Source: Fasciolopsis buskii (lineage: Eukaryota; Platyhelminthes; Trematoda; Plagiorchiida; Fasciolidae). Taken from it: 64,000 bases of DNA. The notes under the pieces are model-generated. The model did not search any database. It had not been told where the DNA came from and was given only the letters and a program-made list of their open reading frames with translations. The stretch spans positions 107,477 to 171,476 of the forward strand of contig LUCM01009385.1 of assembly GCA_008360955.1 (NCBI GenBank), in the 5' to 3' direction. Positions 12,600-24,104 of this stretch are shown piece after piece; within the stretch, counting starts at the first letter, position 1, and the number at the start of each line of letters is the position of its first letter. The translations under genes and the position numbers were made by a program.

Positions 12600-14473
12600 G
12601 TTCACAGAAATGTCGCATTTCGACCAGAAACCGTGGAGAAAACGAAGAAAGTGATTACAGCCATCGCTCCTGAGATAGAAGAAAAATGAAATTTGTCGAG
12701 GAATGGTTTGAGCATGTAAGCTAGATTGCTCAGCAAGTCGGCTGAAACACGGTCACGGTTTGTCAGAATGCATGCACGGTGGATTTTCCATAGATATTCT
12801 TCCAAGAGGGTTTGGAACAAAAAGAGAATCATGTCGAAACATGAGAGCGGCAACTTGAAAGTCCGTTGTGCAGAGAATATGTGAAATGTGAAAGCATTTA
12901 GTGAACAGACATTTCCCATGTGATTAGGTGCTGATCACACAGGGGTGCGAAAGACGCATGACTGGTAATTAACAGTCCCCGGCGAAGCATTTTGAAGTCA
13001 TTTCTAAGGTAGTCTGTAAAGTTTACAGTGAAGAATGATTGGAAAATCATTAATATGCAAAACTCCAGGTGATTCTTTGGTTCTTCTCGTAGTCCCAAAG
13101 AAATCTGAGTTGTAATGAGAACCCTCGGAGTTTCTGCACAAATGCAGAAATGTGGGAAGTTCACTTCAGATTTTTACAACTTGTAACCTGTAGATATGTC
13201 ACACAATCAATCCTGGTAACTGTTTCTGAGTCAGATGACTGCTCGGGCATGCAGGCCGACCAGGAGAGGAGAACAGACATTTGAAACACCTAGATTTGCC
13301 GAGGTTTAAACCAGCTTGCACTGAGAGATCGAAAAAAGACGTTTGTGGTTGGAAAAACTTTAGAATTCACCACTATTAGAAACGGTTTGGGAGAGGTAAA
13401 CATAATTATTATACTGGAACAGATAAGAGGACCAACTGGTTGATAAATCACTGATGTACGTAGAAAAGGGATGTTGTTAAAGTACAGGAACCTGAAGCAC
13501 CCCTGAGTAGTAAACCAACGGTTTTGACGTTTTTCGGCCCAGTCGTGTGCGCTGGGTTCGGTTGGTAAGGCAATCAGAAAGCCATGCTAATGAGAGCTTG
13601 GGATAAGGAAACGTTTCCAGTTTGTAATGTAGAATAGACTGACTGATGTGTCTAAGAAGTTACAAATGTGATGAATATGGGAGGGAACAACGTCCAAAGT
13701 GGACCTGTTAAATTTATAAGTGAACTGAAAGGGGGGTTGTCAGGAGGAGCCTAAGCGCTTCAGCGCAGGAAGTTCCGTCAGTTTTAGATCGACGGATGGT
13801 AAGTCAACGGAACAAAGCGTTCAGTTAGAGCAGTAGAAGTGCCAGGTTTTGGGACTGGAACAATAGTGACAGGTGTCTAACATTCAGGTACGGAAGACAA
13901 GCTCATTGATTCGTTAGTCAGATAAGTGAATGCAACAATGAAGGCGCTATGCCTTAAACCTGCCGAGGACAGGCTGTCAGAACCAAACCCTGTGATAATG
14001 CTAGCAGTGCGGAGAAGCTCGAATCAGTCCTCCTTAGAAAACTGTAACTGTTATATCATCACCCTGTGAAAATTTGATTGGTATATAATTAGAAGGCTGA
14101 ATGAAAGCTTGATTGGTGCTGTGAATATCCACAGAAAATTTTACATATCTCCTTTACTTCTCGCAAAACAGTCGAATGCCTTGTTATTGGGATCAGCTGT
14201 TGTTGCCATCGAACAATTGGCTGGCGGTCATCATGTTGATGTGTTTGGTTTTAGCTTATGTTAGGGTGGGATTGTATTGCGGGATTTGTAAATTGCATCT
14301 CCAACCTCGTTGGGGATGTCATTACCTGGGTAGAGACACGGGCATTTGAGACGAGTAAGGCTTCGAACTGAAAGGAGGTATCAAAGACCTCATTAGCCGT
14401 CCCCGTCAATTAACTAATAATATCTTCAGACGAATTGATTACTTCAAGTGCTTTTATTGCGGTTGAGCATATA
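12600..14473 (-). mobile_element. CR1-like LINE, 3' half (reverse transcriptase to C terminus), interrupted copy
   Basis: On the minus strand the sequence runs collinear with 24.9-26.7 kb of the longest CR1 copy. Landmarks in LINE order are:
- the region around ATGACCGCCAGCCAATTG (near 14225);
- the finger segment near 13.98-14.05 kb;
- the motif with AACAGGTCCACTTTGGACG (near 13.7 kb);
- TTAGCATGGCTTTCTGATTGCC (near 13.57 kb);
- a YLGV-type region near 13.15-13.21 kb;
- the C-terminal segment near 12.7-12.9 kb, with a CTGCACAACGGACTTTC landmark.
Frameshifts and stops abound. Its 5' half continues at 15476-16680, beyond a 1-kb foldback insertion. It is a dead element. Confidence 0.8.
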
Positions 14474-14678
14474 TTCAGCACAGCAAACAATTGACATCCG
14501 CATGGCAAACACAAAGTCTGTGTTAATAGCTTTGGTATGCAAAGAACTGGGCCAAACATTCGAATTAGTATTGCTTCATTGCAGGCTAAAATTTTCCAGT
14601 CAAAATATTGTCTAATAAGAGTTTAAAACGTGATAGGGGTTAACTGTCGGTTTGATTGTTATCAAATGTTTTGCGATT
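14474..14678 (+). repeat. Left arm of foldback element
   Basis: Pairs with 15270-15475; coordinates of matching bases add up to about 29945-29949. Arms share long exact runs such as ACACAAAGTCTGTGTTAATA, with a few substitutions and small indels. Confidence 0.9.
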
Positions 14679-15269
14679 GATAAGACCAGGTCATGGTTAG
14701 GATAATTATGCTCTCTGCCCATAGAAAACCCACAAGGGGTGGTAAGTAGTTGCACTTATCAAGTTTTGCACCAACTGCGTACAAACGCAGCTCAGTAAAG
14801 ACTGCTTATCGTTGTGTCTGTAGTATTTGCACGCCGGAGGCTCTCTCGGAAGAAATTTTCTTCCGTCCAACACTCATTCGTACTGGCTACTCAGCACAAT
14901 CCATTGACGTCCTTAGACGGCAAAGGCTGTTGTCCAACCCAACCCATAAGTAATGAAGAAAGGCCTATACATCAGATTTGCCTCTCAGTAATATGCGTCT
15001 CAAACGGAATGTAGCATAATCCAAAACGCAGAACCTCACTTCTTGCCAGCCAACCGGAGGATCATTCTGAACCAACGTAAATCTATTTGGATGTCGCATG
15101 TTGCCTCACATGTCGTGTACCAGTTCAGTGCAGTTGCGGTGATATTTGCATTTACAGAACAAACAGAAGGCTTTGGCTATAGATGACAGAACATATTCTC
15201 AAAAAGTTTGCCAAAGCGGTGTAAGAAAACAGCGTATAAATATTCTGATCGTGACCTGGCGCTATCAGT

Positions 15270-15475
15270 CGCGAAACATTTGATAACAATCAAACCGACA
15301 GTTAACCCCATTTCACGTTTTAATCTCTTATTAGACAATATTTTGACTGGAAAATTTTAGCCTGCAATGAAGCAATACTAATTCGAATGTTTAGCCCAGT
15401 TCTTTGCATACCAAAGCTATTAACACAGACTTTGTGTTTGTCATGCGGATGACGTCAATTGTTTGTTGTGCTGAA
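15270..15475 (-). repeat. Right arm of foldback element
   Basis: Reverse complement of 14474-14678 with a few differences, for example a small insertion near TGACGTCAATTG where the left arm has only the shorter form. Confidence 0.9.
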
Positions 15476-16680
15476 TTTAACCCCTGTGCCCGTGCACTAA
15501 ATTTTATAACAATATTATGCAAATACTAGATTGCTTTAGGTAAGCGATTTAAATGAGCAATACGAAATAATAACATCCCGCATTATTGTTCTTGTTTCTG
15601 TTCCACTCATTAGGTAATTCGTAAGACTGATAACAATCAGATGCGTGTGAACAAGGTCTCGGAATAATGACAACGTGCTGTGAAAAACTGCAGGGGAAAA
15701 TTTGGATTTAGTTTGCATGTCTGAAGGAACTGATTGCTGCCGAGCCTATTTCTTGGACCCTTGCAGAAGCAGACGATGATCACCAGTTGAGATGCGCCTA
15801 CGAAGTCGTAGGAAAACTTAATCAAGATGGTTAATGAGTAGGCAAGCTAAAATAGAGTTCTCTCTAGTGGGAGAAGTGCAAAATTCTATCAGATCAGGCA
15901 CAGTCTGTATTAGGGTAGATCCATAATTGAAATCTATAGAGATTTCCTGACTGTCCTCAATAACTGAATCAATAAATGCTAGAAATGTGTCGTAAAAGGT
16001 GTTGACGCTGTGTTGTGCGATAAAAGGTGTTATGTTTAAGTTCGTTATGGGCGGCCTACTGTGACGGGGATGCTTGGGATAACACTGAGTTACGGGACAG
16101 TCAGTTCGTTCTAGAGAGTACGTGCAGGTAACTTCGGACTTGCCAGACCAGAAACAGTTTATGCATGTTCCCACACGACTTGTAGTCCACCTCTTGTTTG
16201 CAACTCTGTTCTGTGATTGGAGTCTGGAACTGTTCATCGACACGAGTGAATCAGCAATATCCGGGTTCAACTACGATTCTTGCATACAGATGACACAAGT
16301 GTGAAAATGAGCCGGTGATTGCAGTACGAGGGATAGATCCAACATTTCGTAAATGGGAAACGGATGTTAGTGATCAGCAATGCCGGAATGGACTTTCTTG
16401 CTGGATGGGTTAATTTAAGGGCTGGCTCCCGGCCACGACGAGTGTTGTTTTTTGTACGGGTCGGGTACATTGTGCAATCTCATTCCAGAATAAGAACCAG
16501 TAGGTTTTTAACAACAATAATTCCGACCGACTGCAACTGCGAACTGCGACCAAAATTCCCACAAGGTAACAGCGAAATGATGATGGCAATAGTAGCGCAG
16601 CCAGCTAAAGGACGCACAGGAACACAGAATTGAGTTGCTTTCTGTCTGCTCTCATAAAGGTCAATCAACAGTGAATCTTC
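15476..16680 (-). mobile_element. CR1-like LINE, 5' half (endonuclease domain of ORF2), interrupted copy
   Basis: The minus-strand translation matches the apurinic-endonuclease-like (EEP) domain of the CR1 copy at 24.1-24.8 kb. In order it gives LAGCATI.IISL (near 16.6 kb), ALLITNIRFPFTK (near 16.37 kb), QES*LNPDIADSLV (near 16.26 kb, where the expected Trp codon is TAG), FWSGKSEV (near 16.14 kb) and a degraded SIDFNYGS at the catalytic GDFN position. A 150-codon open stretch (16270-15818) covers most of the domain, and a shifted frame continues to about 15540. Nonsense and frameshift changes make it inactive. It is the upstream half of the copy at 12600-14473. Confidence 0.75.
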
Positions 16681-17013
16681 TTACCCAAAACGGGGATCAC
16701 TTAGCCAGCCAATATGAACTGGACTTTTGCCCGTTATGTAGGGCAAAACAAATCTAGTCCATGGGTCACTCATGCGTGATGCTTTTGCACTTTATCAGCG
16801 TCCTTTAGTTGGCACATGAGACATTTTTTAGATCTTAATGATAAAGAAAGCAGGTTTCAACACGTATTCGTGGTTTCACACAACCCATCCGCTCCATACT
16901 ACTATTTTGCAGCGGGTCAACCAAGATCATAAGACCGATGTGGGAGACTTATAATGAACTGGTTCAAATTCACGTTCACTCACGTCAAAGCGTTTATTTG
17001 CCTGCAATGTTTT

Positions 17014-17023
17014 CTATATATAA
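17014..17023 (+). promoter_or_regulatory. TATA box of the 17-kb secreted-protein gene
   Basis: CTATATATAA lies about 43 bp upstream of the start codon at 17058, which places transcription start only about 10-20 bp before the ATG. The paralogue at 29.4 kb has a matching TATATAAG at a similar distance. Confidence 0.5.
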
Positions 17024-17057
17024 TCACAATTCATTTGTTTGCACTAAAGAAGTAGAC

Positions 17058-18980
17058 ATGACGGTGAGTCCATTTCCGACAATTTCCAGTAGTAGTATTG
17101 GTAGTTGTATAGGTAGCTGCACTTATAGTAATCATTTCGCTCTAAATTTATCAGCCTTATTTTTGCATTGTTCCATCCTCAGGTTATTTTGTTTGCTCTT
17201 CTTGGCGTTCTTCTGTTAGCCCTCACACCGGCAGAGTCGACGGCTGTGGTGAAAAAGGATGACAAATGCTTTAGTTTAGTGCTGAAAACTGTAATGAAGT
17301 GTTTCTTGGAACCGCTGAATAAAAGGTCATGCAGTAAGTCCTGTTTTTCTTTCAACCGTATACACCCATGACGAAGTAACTGCTAAGTCATACCTTGCTT
17401 ACTGCGAGATGTGAAGCGTGCCATCAAGACTTCATCCATTATTTCCAAACTGCTGAATCCTTTCACTCTCCACTTAGGTTGAATATTGAGCTGACTTAGA
17501 CAAATGTTTGTGAAGTTCTAACTTGTGCGGAATTTTTGTTTTCTATTCATGTTATCATTTTCTGCAAACGCAGTGGCACTAAATTAACACAATTTTAAAA
17601 CCATTCAATATTCATTTTCACGCCCACCTCTTGGAAAGCAATTTTAAATGAACTGCGTTAGACATGCTAACGGGAAGCATTTTGGAAGAAAGCGGTGATT
17701 CCTAAGAATAATTTGATACAGCACCTCCAGATGTATTATGTGTAGTCGAGGAGTTTTCTACCGGAATGTCTTCAGTAGTGATATACATCAACTACCATTA
17801 CGCTTGCAGGCAATTAGATCGCTTTCAAGATTTACGGTTGAACGTGGCTTGAATGCCTCTTGCTGATTTTTACGTTTATAAATCACTCAGCTAGAGTGAA
17901 TTAAAAAGTTTATAAGGGGTATGTACAGCATAAAACACTGGGTAATTTAGAAAAACCGTAGAGATGCCTATCATCTGTTTCGTCGCACTCTACCTGCGAT
18001 TGCTTTGATGCCGACATACTACTAGGAATGTTAGGGATTATGCAGGAACAAATGTCATGTTTTAGGTTGTGTTAATTTAAAAACTGTCAAAATCGACCTT
18101 CTTGAGTCGTTCCGCACGTACCCCTGGAAATACAAGACCATAAGACATGTGTACCCTCGTCTGACCAAAACAACTTTGATTAGTTAAAATGGAACGATTC
18201 TGACGAACGAATTTCGACGCACAATCGCCAGAGTAGTTTATAGCGATGGTTGGAGGCCATTTGAACATTCATTCACCGTGGCGTACACAGCAAAATTGAT
18301 TTCGTTCAAACATACCCTATGATAAAACTAACTCATTTTTATTTCATGCTTAGACGCAATCGTTGGTAGCAAATACGCGGACCGCCGAAAATCACAGAGC
18401 CAAATTAAATTACTGGGAACCAGAGACAAGGAACTGAAGACTGAAAATGGAAAATCCTTTACGTTTCCGCAAATTGCTTCTCTTCGCCGGCTATATCTCG
18501 GCAATTTCAGACTGTTATTTATGTTACCAACATAGATGCCTTGTTAGGCCAGCACTTCAAGGTTTTTTAATACTGTCCACTGCCCATAGAATTATTCTGT
18601 TTACTTAACCATATGAAAGTAGCGTGTAGTCTGAATTAGGACAAATACGTTATTGTTCTGCGTTTAATTCAAAACTAATTTTTTATACCACCATCGATTT
18701 TCCGTCGGAAATCAACGTCTAAAACATCCTGATATTCTGTCTTCTTCCCACCAAATTTTCCTTTCTGCTTTGCGAAACAGAAAAACAGAACAAACTGGGT
18801 AAACTGACGAAGACCATTACCAGATTGCAAGAAAAGGACTTAACTGCCCTCGTCGACATGTGCAACCACTGTGACGGTTGTAAACAGAACGGAAAGGCTT
18901 GTGTCGCTGGGCGGATGACACTCGGAGCGAAAGACTGCACTCACGTGCTAAAATCATTCGGGAATTTCGGGAAAAAATAA
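17058..18980 (+). CDS. Small secreted eight-cysteine protein, three exons
   Basis: Spliced gene joining 17058-17063, 17183-17333 and 18781-18980; introns are 17064-17182 (GTGAGT...CAG) and 17334-18780 (GTAAGT...CAG). It gives 118 residues. Exon 1 codes only Met-Thr. Exon 2 starts a hydrophobic signal (about residues 3-16, VILFALLGVLLLAL), then a lysine- and cysteine-rich stretch. Exon 3 carries C-x2-C-x2-C. Cysteines fall at 31, 42, 52, 80, 83, 86, 93 and 105. No transmembrane segment follows the signal, so the product is probably secreted. The reverse-strand gene at 28722-29414 has the same exon plan, intron phases and cysteine spacing, which strongly supports this model. I do not recognise the family and assign no function. 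AATAAA overlaps the stop codon (18976-18981). Exact 5' and 3' ends are unknown. Confidence 0.8.
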
Positions 18981-18981
18981 A
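18976..18981 (+). promoter_or_regulatory. Polyadenylation signal overlapping the stop codon
   Basis: AATAAA is formed by the last Lys codon, the TAA stop and the next base of the 17-kb gene. A T-rich tract follows within 60 bp. If used, the 3' UTR would be very short. Confidence 0.35.
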
Positions 18982-19672
18982 TCCTTCCCCAAATTCACAA
19001 ACATTCCTCAAATATAGGCATTTTCTCTTCTATTCTTCATAGCCTTTTACTGTGTTTGTCCCTCGTTTCCTTAACGCCGCCGGAGCTCTAATAGGCTGTA
19101 CATTGGACAGTTTTAACAAACTCAATGAGAACCTTACAGTGTGGGATAGATTACTTTCGGTGTTTTAAGGTATCCATTATTCATGTGCGCAAGGAATAGC
19201 GGTCTTCCAATTAAGCGACATTCCGACTTGTTCAGAAATCGTAAAGTCCGATAAAACGATCTTGCTTGAATAGGTCCAAATTTATGCTAAAAAATGATCA
19301 GATATCTGTGGAGGGAACTATCGGGGACGCACGTTCTATTAGTAACAGTAATCACAAAACCCATTCCAAATTCTCATGGAAATCCTCTTTTGTGGTCAGG
19401 TGAATGACAGCAGAATTAAGGTTACAGTCAACTGAAAGTCAGAAGTTGTGCATTTTGCCCAGATTAGCTGAAATTGAGATTTGCATGCACATACGAAAGC
19501 AAACAAAATTTTAATCTATGGTGGAAGTGCGGTAGTTACCGAGCAAATGAAGCCTAAGTCATTGATAACAATGATTCTGTTTATTTCTTGTGCCAATGGG
19601 GGTTCGAAGCAGCACTTATTTTCACTTTGTCAGCTGAATTCTTCGTAAGACTCGGTCAAATAAACCAGACAG

Positions 19673-19882
19673 TCAGTTTTCGACCAAGTTGGCTGGAAAA
19701 GTTGCCCACAAATCTTGATTGACGGCATGGTAGTGGGTTAAAGTTCCGTAATTCTCTAGAGTATACAGTCGATGGAAGTAAATGAAAAAGGGTGCTAAAT
19801 AGTTGAGAAGTTGTTTTTCGGTCGATTGACGATCTGTCAATCCAGTGGCAAAACAAACGGGAACGAAGAGGAGGAAATGCAT
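19673..19882 (-). CDS. Possible small secreted peptide, 69 codons
   Basis: A minus-strand open frame starts ATG at 19882 with a signal-like N terminus (MHFLLFVPVCFATG), followed by about 55 polar and aromatic residues ending LVEN and a TGA stop. There is only one cysteine, inside the signal. No family recognised, and it lacks the eight-cysteine pattern of the neighbouring genes. It sits about 0.7 kb beyond the 17-kb gene on the opposite strand. An open frame this short can occur by chance, so confidence is low. Confidence 0.15.
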   Translation of the reverse strand: MHFLLFVPVCFATGLTDRQSTEKQLLNYLAPFFIYFHRLYTLENYGTLTHYHAVNQDLWATFPANLVEN

Positions 19883-20000
19883 CTTTTTTGTTAAAATCGG
19901 CTTGCGACTGACGTTGCAGTGATGTATTCATATGATGTGTGTTACACAGTGAAGCTATTATGAGTGAGCATATCCTTACTTCTTGCAAAAATATTGTCAT

Positions 20001-22002
20001 TTACCGTGATTATGGATGATGCTTAAATACATACTTCTGTGAGGATTGATTGTTCGGCTTTAACCAAATGTAATTCTTAATGGTTTATGTTTTGAAGCGG
20101 TGTGCAGGGGCCACATCGTGTTGTAGTTTAGCAATTTTGAATCAGATAAGTTTATCAGGTACGATCGATTGCATGAATTTAACGAAAAGCGTTGCCTCAT
20201 TGGAGATGGCATTATTTGCTAAGATTCAGGAAAATTAGGACAGTGTTGGAAATCGACGATGAGGATGGATCATAGGCCTTCCGACGTTCAATTCAATGCT
20301 ATGGACATCGGTCATGTGATATATTTATTCATTCTCTCATCCTCAAACTTATATCTAATTATTCCCGTGCTCATCAGTCCGAATTCAAATGCAGTAATGA
20401 GACGAGATGGCCCAGTAAATGGGCATTCACACCTGGAGTTCCAAAGTTTTGTAACCTTTCTCATCGATCTGATGTCGTGTAGAACATTAAATGGAGAAAT
20501 GAAGCACAGTGATTGAATACCGCATTAGATAGTAAAGTCCCTGTCTCATAGTGACGGCAAATTGAGTGAAAGTTTTGATCAACAGACAACCACTTTTCTC
20601 TCAGCCTATATGTGTTAAACGTTAGCTGAGTGAAATGATGCGAGTTTCCTTACATTTTGTTTAGTCATACATTTTAGGTCATCCACGGTCTCCTCACCAA
20701 TTTAATCTGTGAAAAATTGCAATATTACTACCTTATGTGGTAAATCGATGAGGCCAGCTTTATTGCGTCTATCACTCATCTGTTTATTGTCTGCTTTGTT
20801 ATCGCTTGTCAGGCGTATTGGACATGGTGGCAGAATGTTTAAGTCTGCTGCTTTTTAGCGCTTCTGCACACAACAGTAGATCACAAACAGAATCCCAGAT
20901 ATGATTTTTCCGTTGAATCCATTCAATAAAAGCACATTCGGGATTAAATCTGTCTGGCATTTTTGTAAGTTGAATTCTCGCTTACGCAATAAGAAATACT
21001 AGAATCATCACTGGAAGATATGTTTACTCTCTTCCGTGGGTACTTCTCAAGATTTCTTGACTTGCCCTAAGTAGTTTACGGCAGCAACAAAGGCGATGGT
21101 CTTCCGATAGTTCTTCCACGGCTTACACATCCATGTGTGCTGCTATCTCCATTTCTAGAAATTAAATCGTACCATTGGTGATGGGCAAATAATCAATATT
21201 CTAGTTTTATTCACCTTTTCTACGATATACACATGGCAAATAGCGGTAAATTTTATATCGCTAAGTTGATGTCAACCTCTTAGGCCTAGCCAGTCTGAAC
21301 CATTAAGGTACCAAATTTACCGGTTAATCCGTCTCAAAACTTGTTTGTCTTCTCAGAATGACTACATCAAAACTGGAATGTCCTTCAGGTCCTAGTCGTC
21401 CGCTTTTCTTCTCAGACCATCTGTCCTTCATTTTGTCTTGTGAGGTCGGTTATATTCGCAAGTTAGTTGAGCTGAAGTGATCCACATTTTAAGATTAATG
21501 CACCTTTCTTGCTTGTCTTCTACTTCTGCTGAGGTAAATTTCCTCATTATCACGGACAGGTGAGACAAACGATAACTTTACTGATGCCAATGAACCTACA
21601 GCTCTCATTTTCGACTGTCGTCAGTACCAACGAATTCACTTAACTAATAAATTTTATTTTTAAACTGTACCATACTAGAAGGTACATAAATGCTAGTAAT
21701 GTGGAAGGTAGAAACAACCGAATATAATTTGCGTCCCTAAAACGGACTAGAAAATTTTCACGTTCAACAGGAGGGCGCACATCTCTTTTTGCTCAATTAT
21801 TATCACTGATTGAAAAAATCTCAGCGAAGACTGTCAACACCGGTCATTCAGTATGTTTCATCCTAGCTTAGAAACACACTGTTGCAGCTTCAGCTTCTAT
21901 GTGAATACAGCTCAATAACTCACGGCGGATTGAATTTTAAGTGGTGTATGATCTCGCTGCCAGAATGAATCCTCTGCCATCCAAAGAACAGCCCGTTCTC
22001 AT
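20001..22002. other. No gene recognised
   Basis: Only short open frames, the longest 85 codons at 20259-20516 with no recognised domain. Nothing identified. Confidence 0.4.
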
Positions 22003-22122
22003 AAGGTTCTGGTGGCTGAGCTTGGCGTTTTGACCGCAAATGCTTCATCACCAGTGGAGGTGACGTCGTCAGTGCAAGTGCGCAGTACTTGAGGTTCTTC
22101 CTTATTTATAAGGTTGCCACTG
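22003..22122 (-). repeat. PLE 3' end, first copy
   Basis: Reverse complement of 23206-23326 with scattered substitutions. It forms the true 3' end of the minus-strand PLE body. Confidence 0.8.
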
Positions 22123-22400
22123 AATCTGATCTTGAACTTCTTCGACAACCTTTTCCACTTGATCTTCGTTGGTTTGAGTTTTCATCACCAAAAACTGACT
22201 GAGAAGTTTGGCCAGTTTAGCTGTGTGCCGTTTTTTAATTTCGAGTATCTGACTATTGTGTGAACCACTTTGGTGGACAGATCATCATAAACAACTCAGG
22301 TTTGTAATTGTGCCTCAAATTTAGATTCTCTCAATTAGCTGAATGGTCTGCTTTTCAGCGAATGTACACGTGACCAAGTTCGATGTGTCTATTAACTGAA

Positions 22401-23197
22401 TTATTTGAAGAATACCAAGCTTCTAAAACTCCCTCTTGTGCCTCGTAGTTTTTTGATCCAGGATCTCAACGTCATCCAGATTAAATGTGTCATTTTTGGT
22501 CTTCTTGCACGGATGTGACTGAGCGTGGGTTGTGTCTTATTGTAGCTCATTGTGTTCTCGCATTCAGCTAGTAACTTCTCCCCCGGTTTAACCGATATAT
22601 CACTTGTCCCAGTCCACATAATTGACTTTGTAAACGACGTTTGTTTTTCTCTGCTATTCAGTTGTTCTTTTGGTTTTGATACAAGTCTTCTCAAAATATG
22701 AGACTGTCTATGAGCAGCTGTGGTTTTTTAGATTGGAGTAGTCTTGTGGTTAATTCAGATGAATTTTCGACGTATGGGATAATGACCTTTCTGTTTGACT
22801 GTTCATTTCTGTTCGTTTCTTTGTTCATTGCGTTCAAGGTTCTTGATACGAAGTTACTTGGATGTAAGTTTTTCTTGATCATCTTGATGAGATAGGTTTC
22901 TTCTTGCGTTCTTAGTCCTTCTGTGGTGCAATGAGTTCTGGCTCTCTTGAATAAGGTTTGCATGCATGACTGTCTTCGATTGCTTCAGTGGTTGCCATGA
23001 TAGTTTATTATTTGGTCTGTATGAGTTTGTTTGCGATGTACTCTTGACTCTAGTGTGCTATTAATGTTCCCTTTAACTAAAACTTTCAGAAATGCCGGCT
23101 CTCCATCGTTCTCCGATTCCCTGGTGTGGGTGTTGTTGATTATTTTGCATGTCTCTTCAGCATTTGAACGTTTAATAATGACGAACATATCAACCAA
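22401..23197 (-). pseudogene. Decayed PLE reverse transcriptase plus GIY-YIG nuclease
   Basis: Minus-strand reading in changing frames gives, in order:
- LVDMFVIIKRSNAEE at the motif C site, where canonical YVDD has lost an Asp;
- FLKVLVKGNI..RVHRKQTHTDQIINY;
- TLFKRARTHC..ETYLIKMIKKN;
- KVIIPYVENSSE;
- YIG*TGGEVTS*MREHN, the GIY-YIG nuclease site with stops in place of Gln and Arg codons;
- LDDVEILDQKTTRHKREF near the C terminus.
These are hallmark stretches of PLE ORFs, in which the RT is followed by a GIY-YIG endonuclease. Frameshifts, stops and the broken catalytic site make it inactive. Confidence 0.8.
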
Positions 23198-23205
23198 ATA
23201 TCAAT

Positions 23206-23326
23206 GTCAATGGCAACCTTATGAACAGAGAAGAGCCTCAACCGCTGCGCATTTGCACTGATGATGTCACCTTGACTGGCGATAAAGCAACTGCGACCAA
23301 AACAGTAAGCTCAGCCAACAGAACCC
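23206..23326 (+). repeat. PLE 3' end, inverted second copy
   Basis: Plus-strand copy of the PLE 3' region fused next to the truncated RT, a few bases beyond the motif C site. Confidence 0.8.
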
Positions 23327-24104
23327 AGTGAAAACCAGCAACCTAAGCTATGACCAACACCGATTTTCAAATCTGTGGTAGTCGGTTCTGTTACCAGGTA
23401 GCACTATGATCTGCAGATTGGTTCACTATTCTTAATTTTCCACGCACACTAAGCAGTATTATTTGCCATTTGATTACATCGGTTTTCGCAATAAATCTGG
23501 ACAAACATTTGTCATGGCTGCCTACCGATATTGTAGATTTGTTAGTCCATGGCGGAAGTATTTTGAGGTGTACAAGAAATCGGTAATTAGATAAACCAGT
23601 GAATCAACATTGTTGCCAAGTGTACGGAATCATTCCATCCCATAGACTTGACTTGGGTAAAATGATATACACAACGGCATAGAATTCTTTAAGGATGTTT
23701 GGGGCCCAAATGGTCGGTATGGTAATGGAATGCATATTTTACTCCCTTTACTCAGTTCTTAAAACAAAACATAATCACCTTGATAACTGGTCGTGTTTAT
23801 CAATCCTCCTAATAAAAACATACTTAAACCCTCTCTTAAATCAACATCCAATGTTTACCATTCCGGTTTTGCAGGCTGCGCTACAATTCTGTGTCATCCC
23901 ATTTCGTTATTTTGTTGTTGGATATTTGGTTCAATCATGTGCTCCGTTCGACCCTTAAATCGCTCGGAATTACTTTTGTTCAAAAACCATGCCGTTTCTC
24001 CACATATATTAGGGTCCCATGTTTCTGCACCTGAACGAGCTTCTGATCGATCTAGAAGATACACTCATGCCTACTAACAGGCAGCACTTTAATGCACCCT
24101 TCCA

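Larger units (their letters stand above)
14474..15475. mobile_element. Foldback (inverted-repeat) element nested in CR1
   Basis: About 1 kb bounded by inverted arms of about 205 bp (14474-14678 and 15270-15475) around a spacer of about 590 bp. Both outer ends read ATTCAGCAC(A) going inward. It separates the two halves of an otherwise collinear reverse-strand CR1 copy, so it was probably inserted after that LINE. The spacer has only short open frames (67 and 66 codons) and no transposase, so it would be a non-autonomous DNA element. Part of the spacer near 14.75 kb (CTTATCAAGTTTTGCACCAA) faintly resembles the large inverted repeat near 4630. No clear target-site duplication was seen. Confidence 0.75.
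22003..23326 (-). mobile_element. Penelope-like element, 5'-truncated, with inverted 3' end
   Basis: The minus-strand body (about 23205 to 22003) encodes the end of a PLE reverse transcriptase, a GIY-YIG domain and a 3' region. It is joined at its truncated 5' side to a plus-oriented copy of its own 3' end (23206-23326). The inverted ends share landmarks such as GGCAACCTTAT, AAG(A/C)ACCTCAA and GCTCAGCCA.CAGAACC. The outer ends of the composite are therefore both PLE 3' ends. A third copy at 34.5-36.3 kb has the same design. Its flanks show no direct repeat that I could fix with confidence. Confidence 0.75.

Noticed and set aside
18356..18535. Possible extra exon of the 17-kb gene after TTAG at 18355, in the right phase.
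   Set aside because: It would end the protein without the C-x2-C-x2-C part. The acceptor at 18780 restores the pattern shared with the 29-kb paralogue. It could still be an alternative exon.
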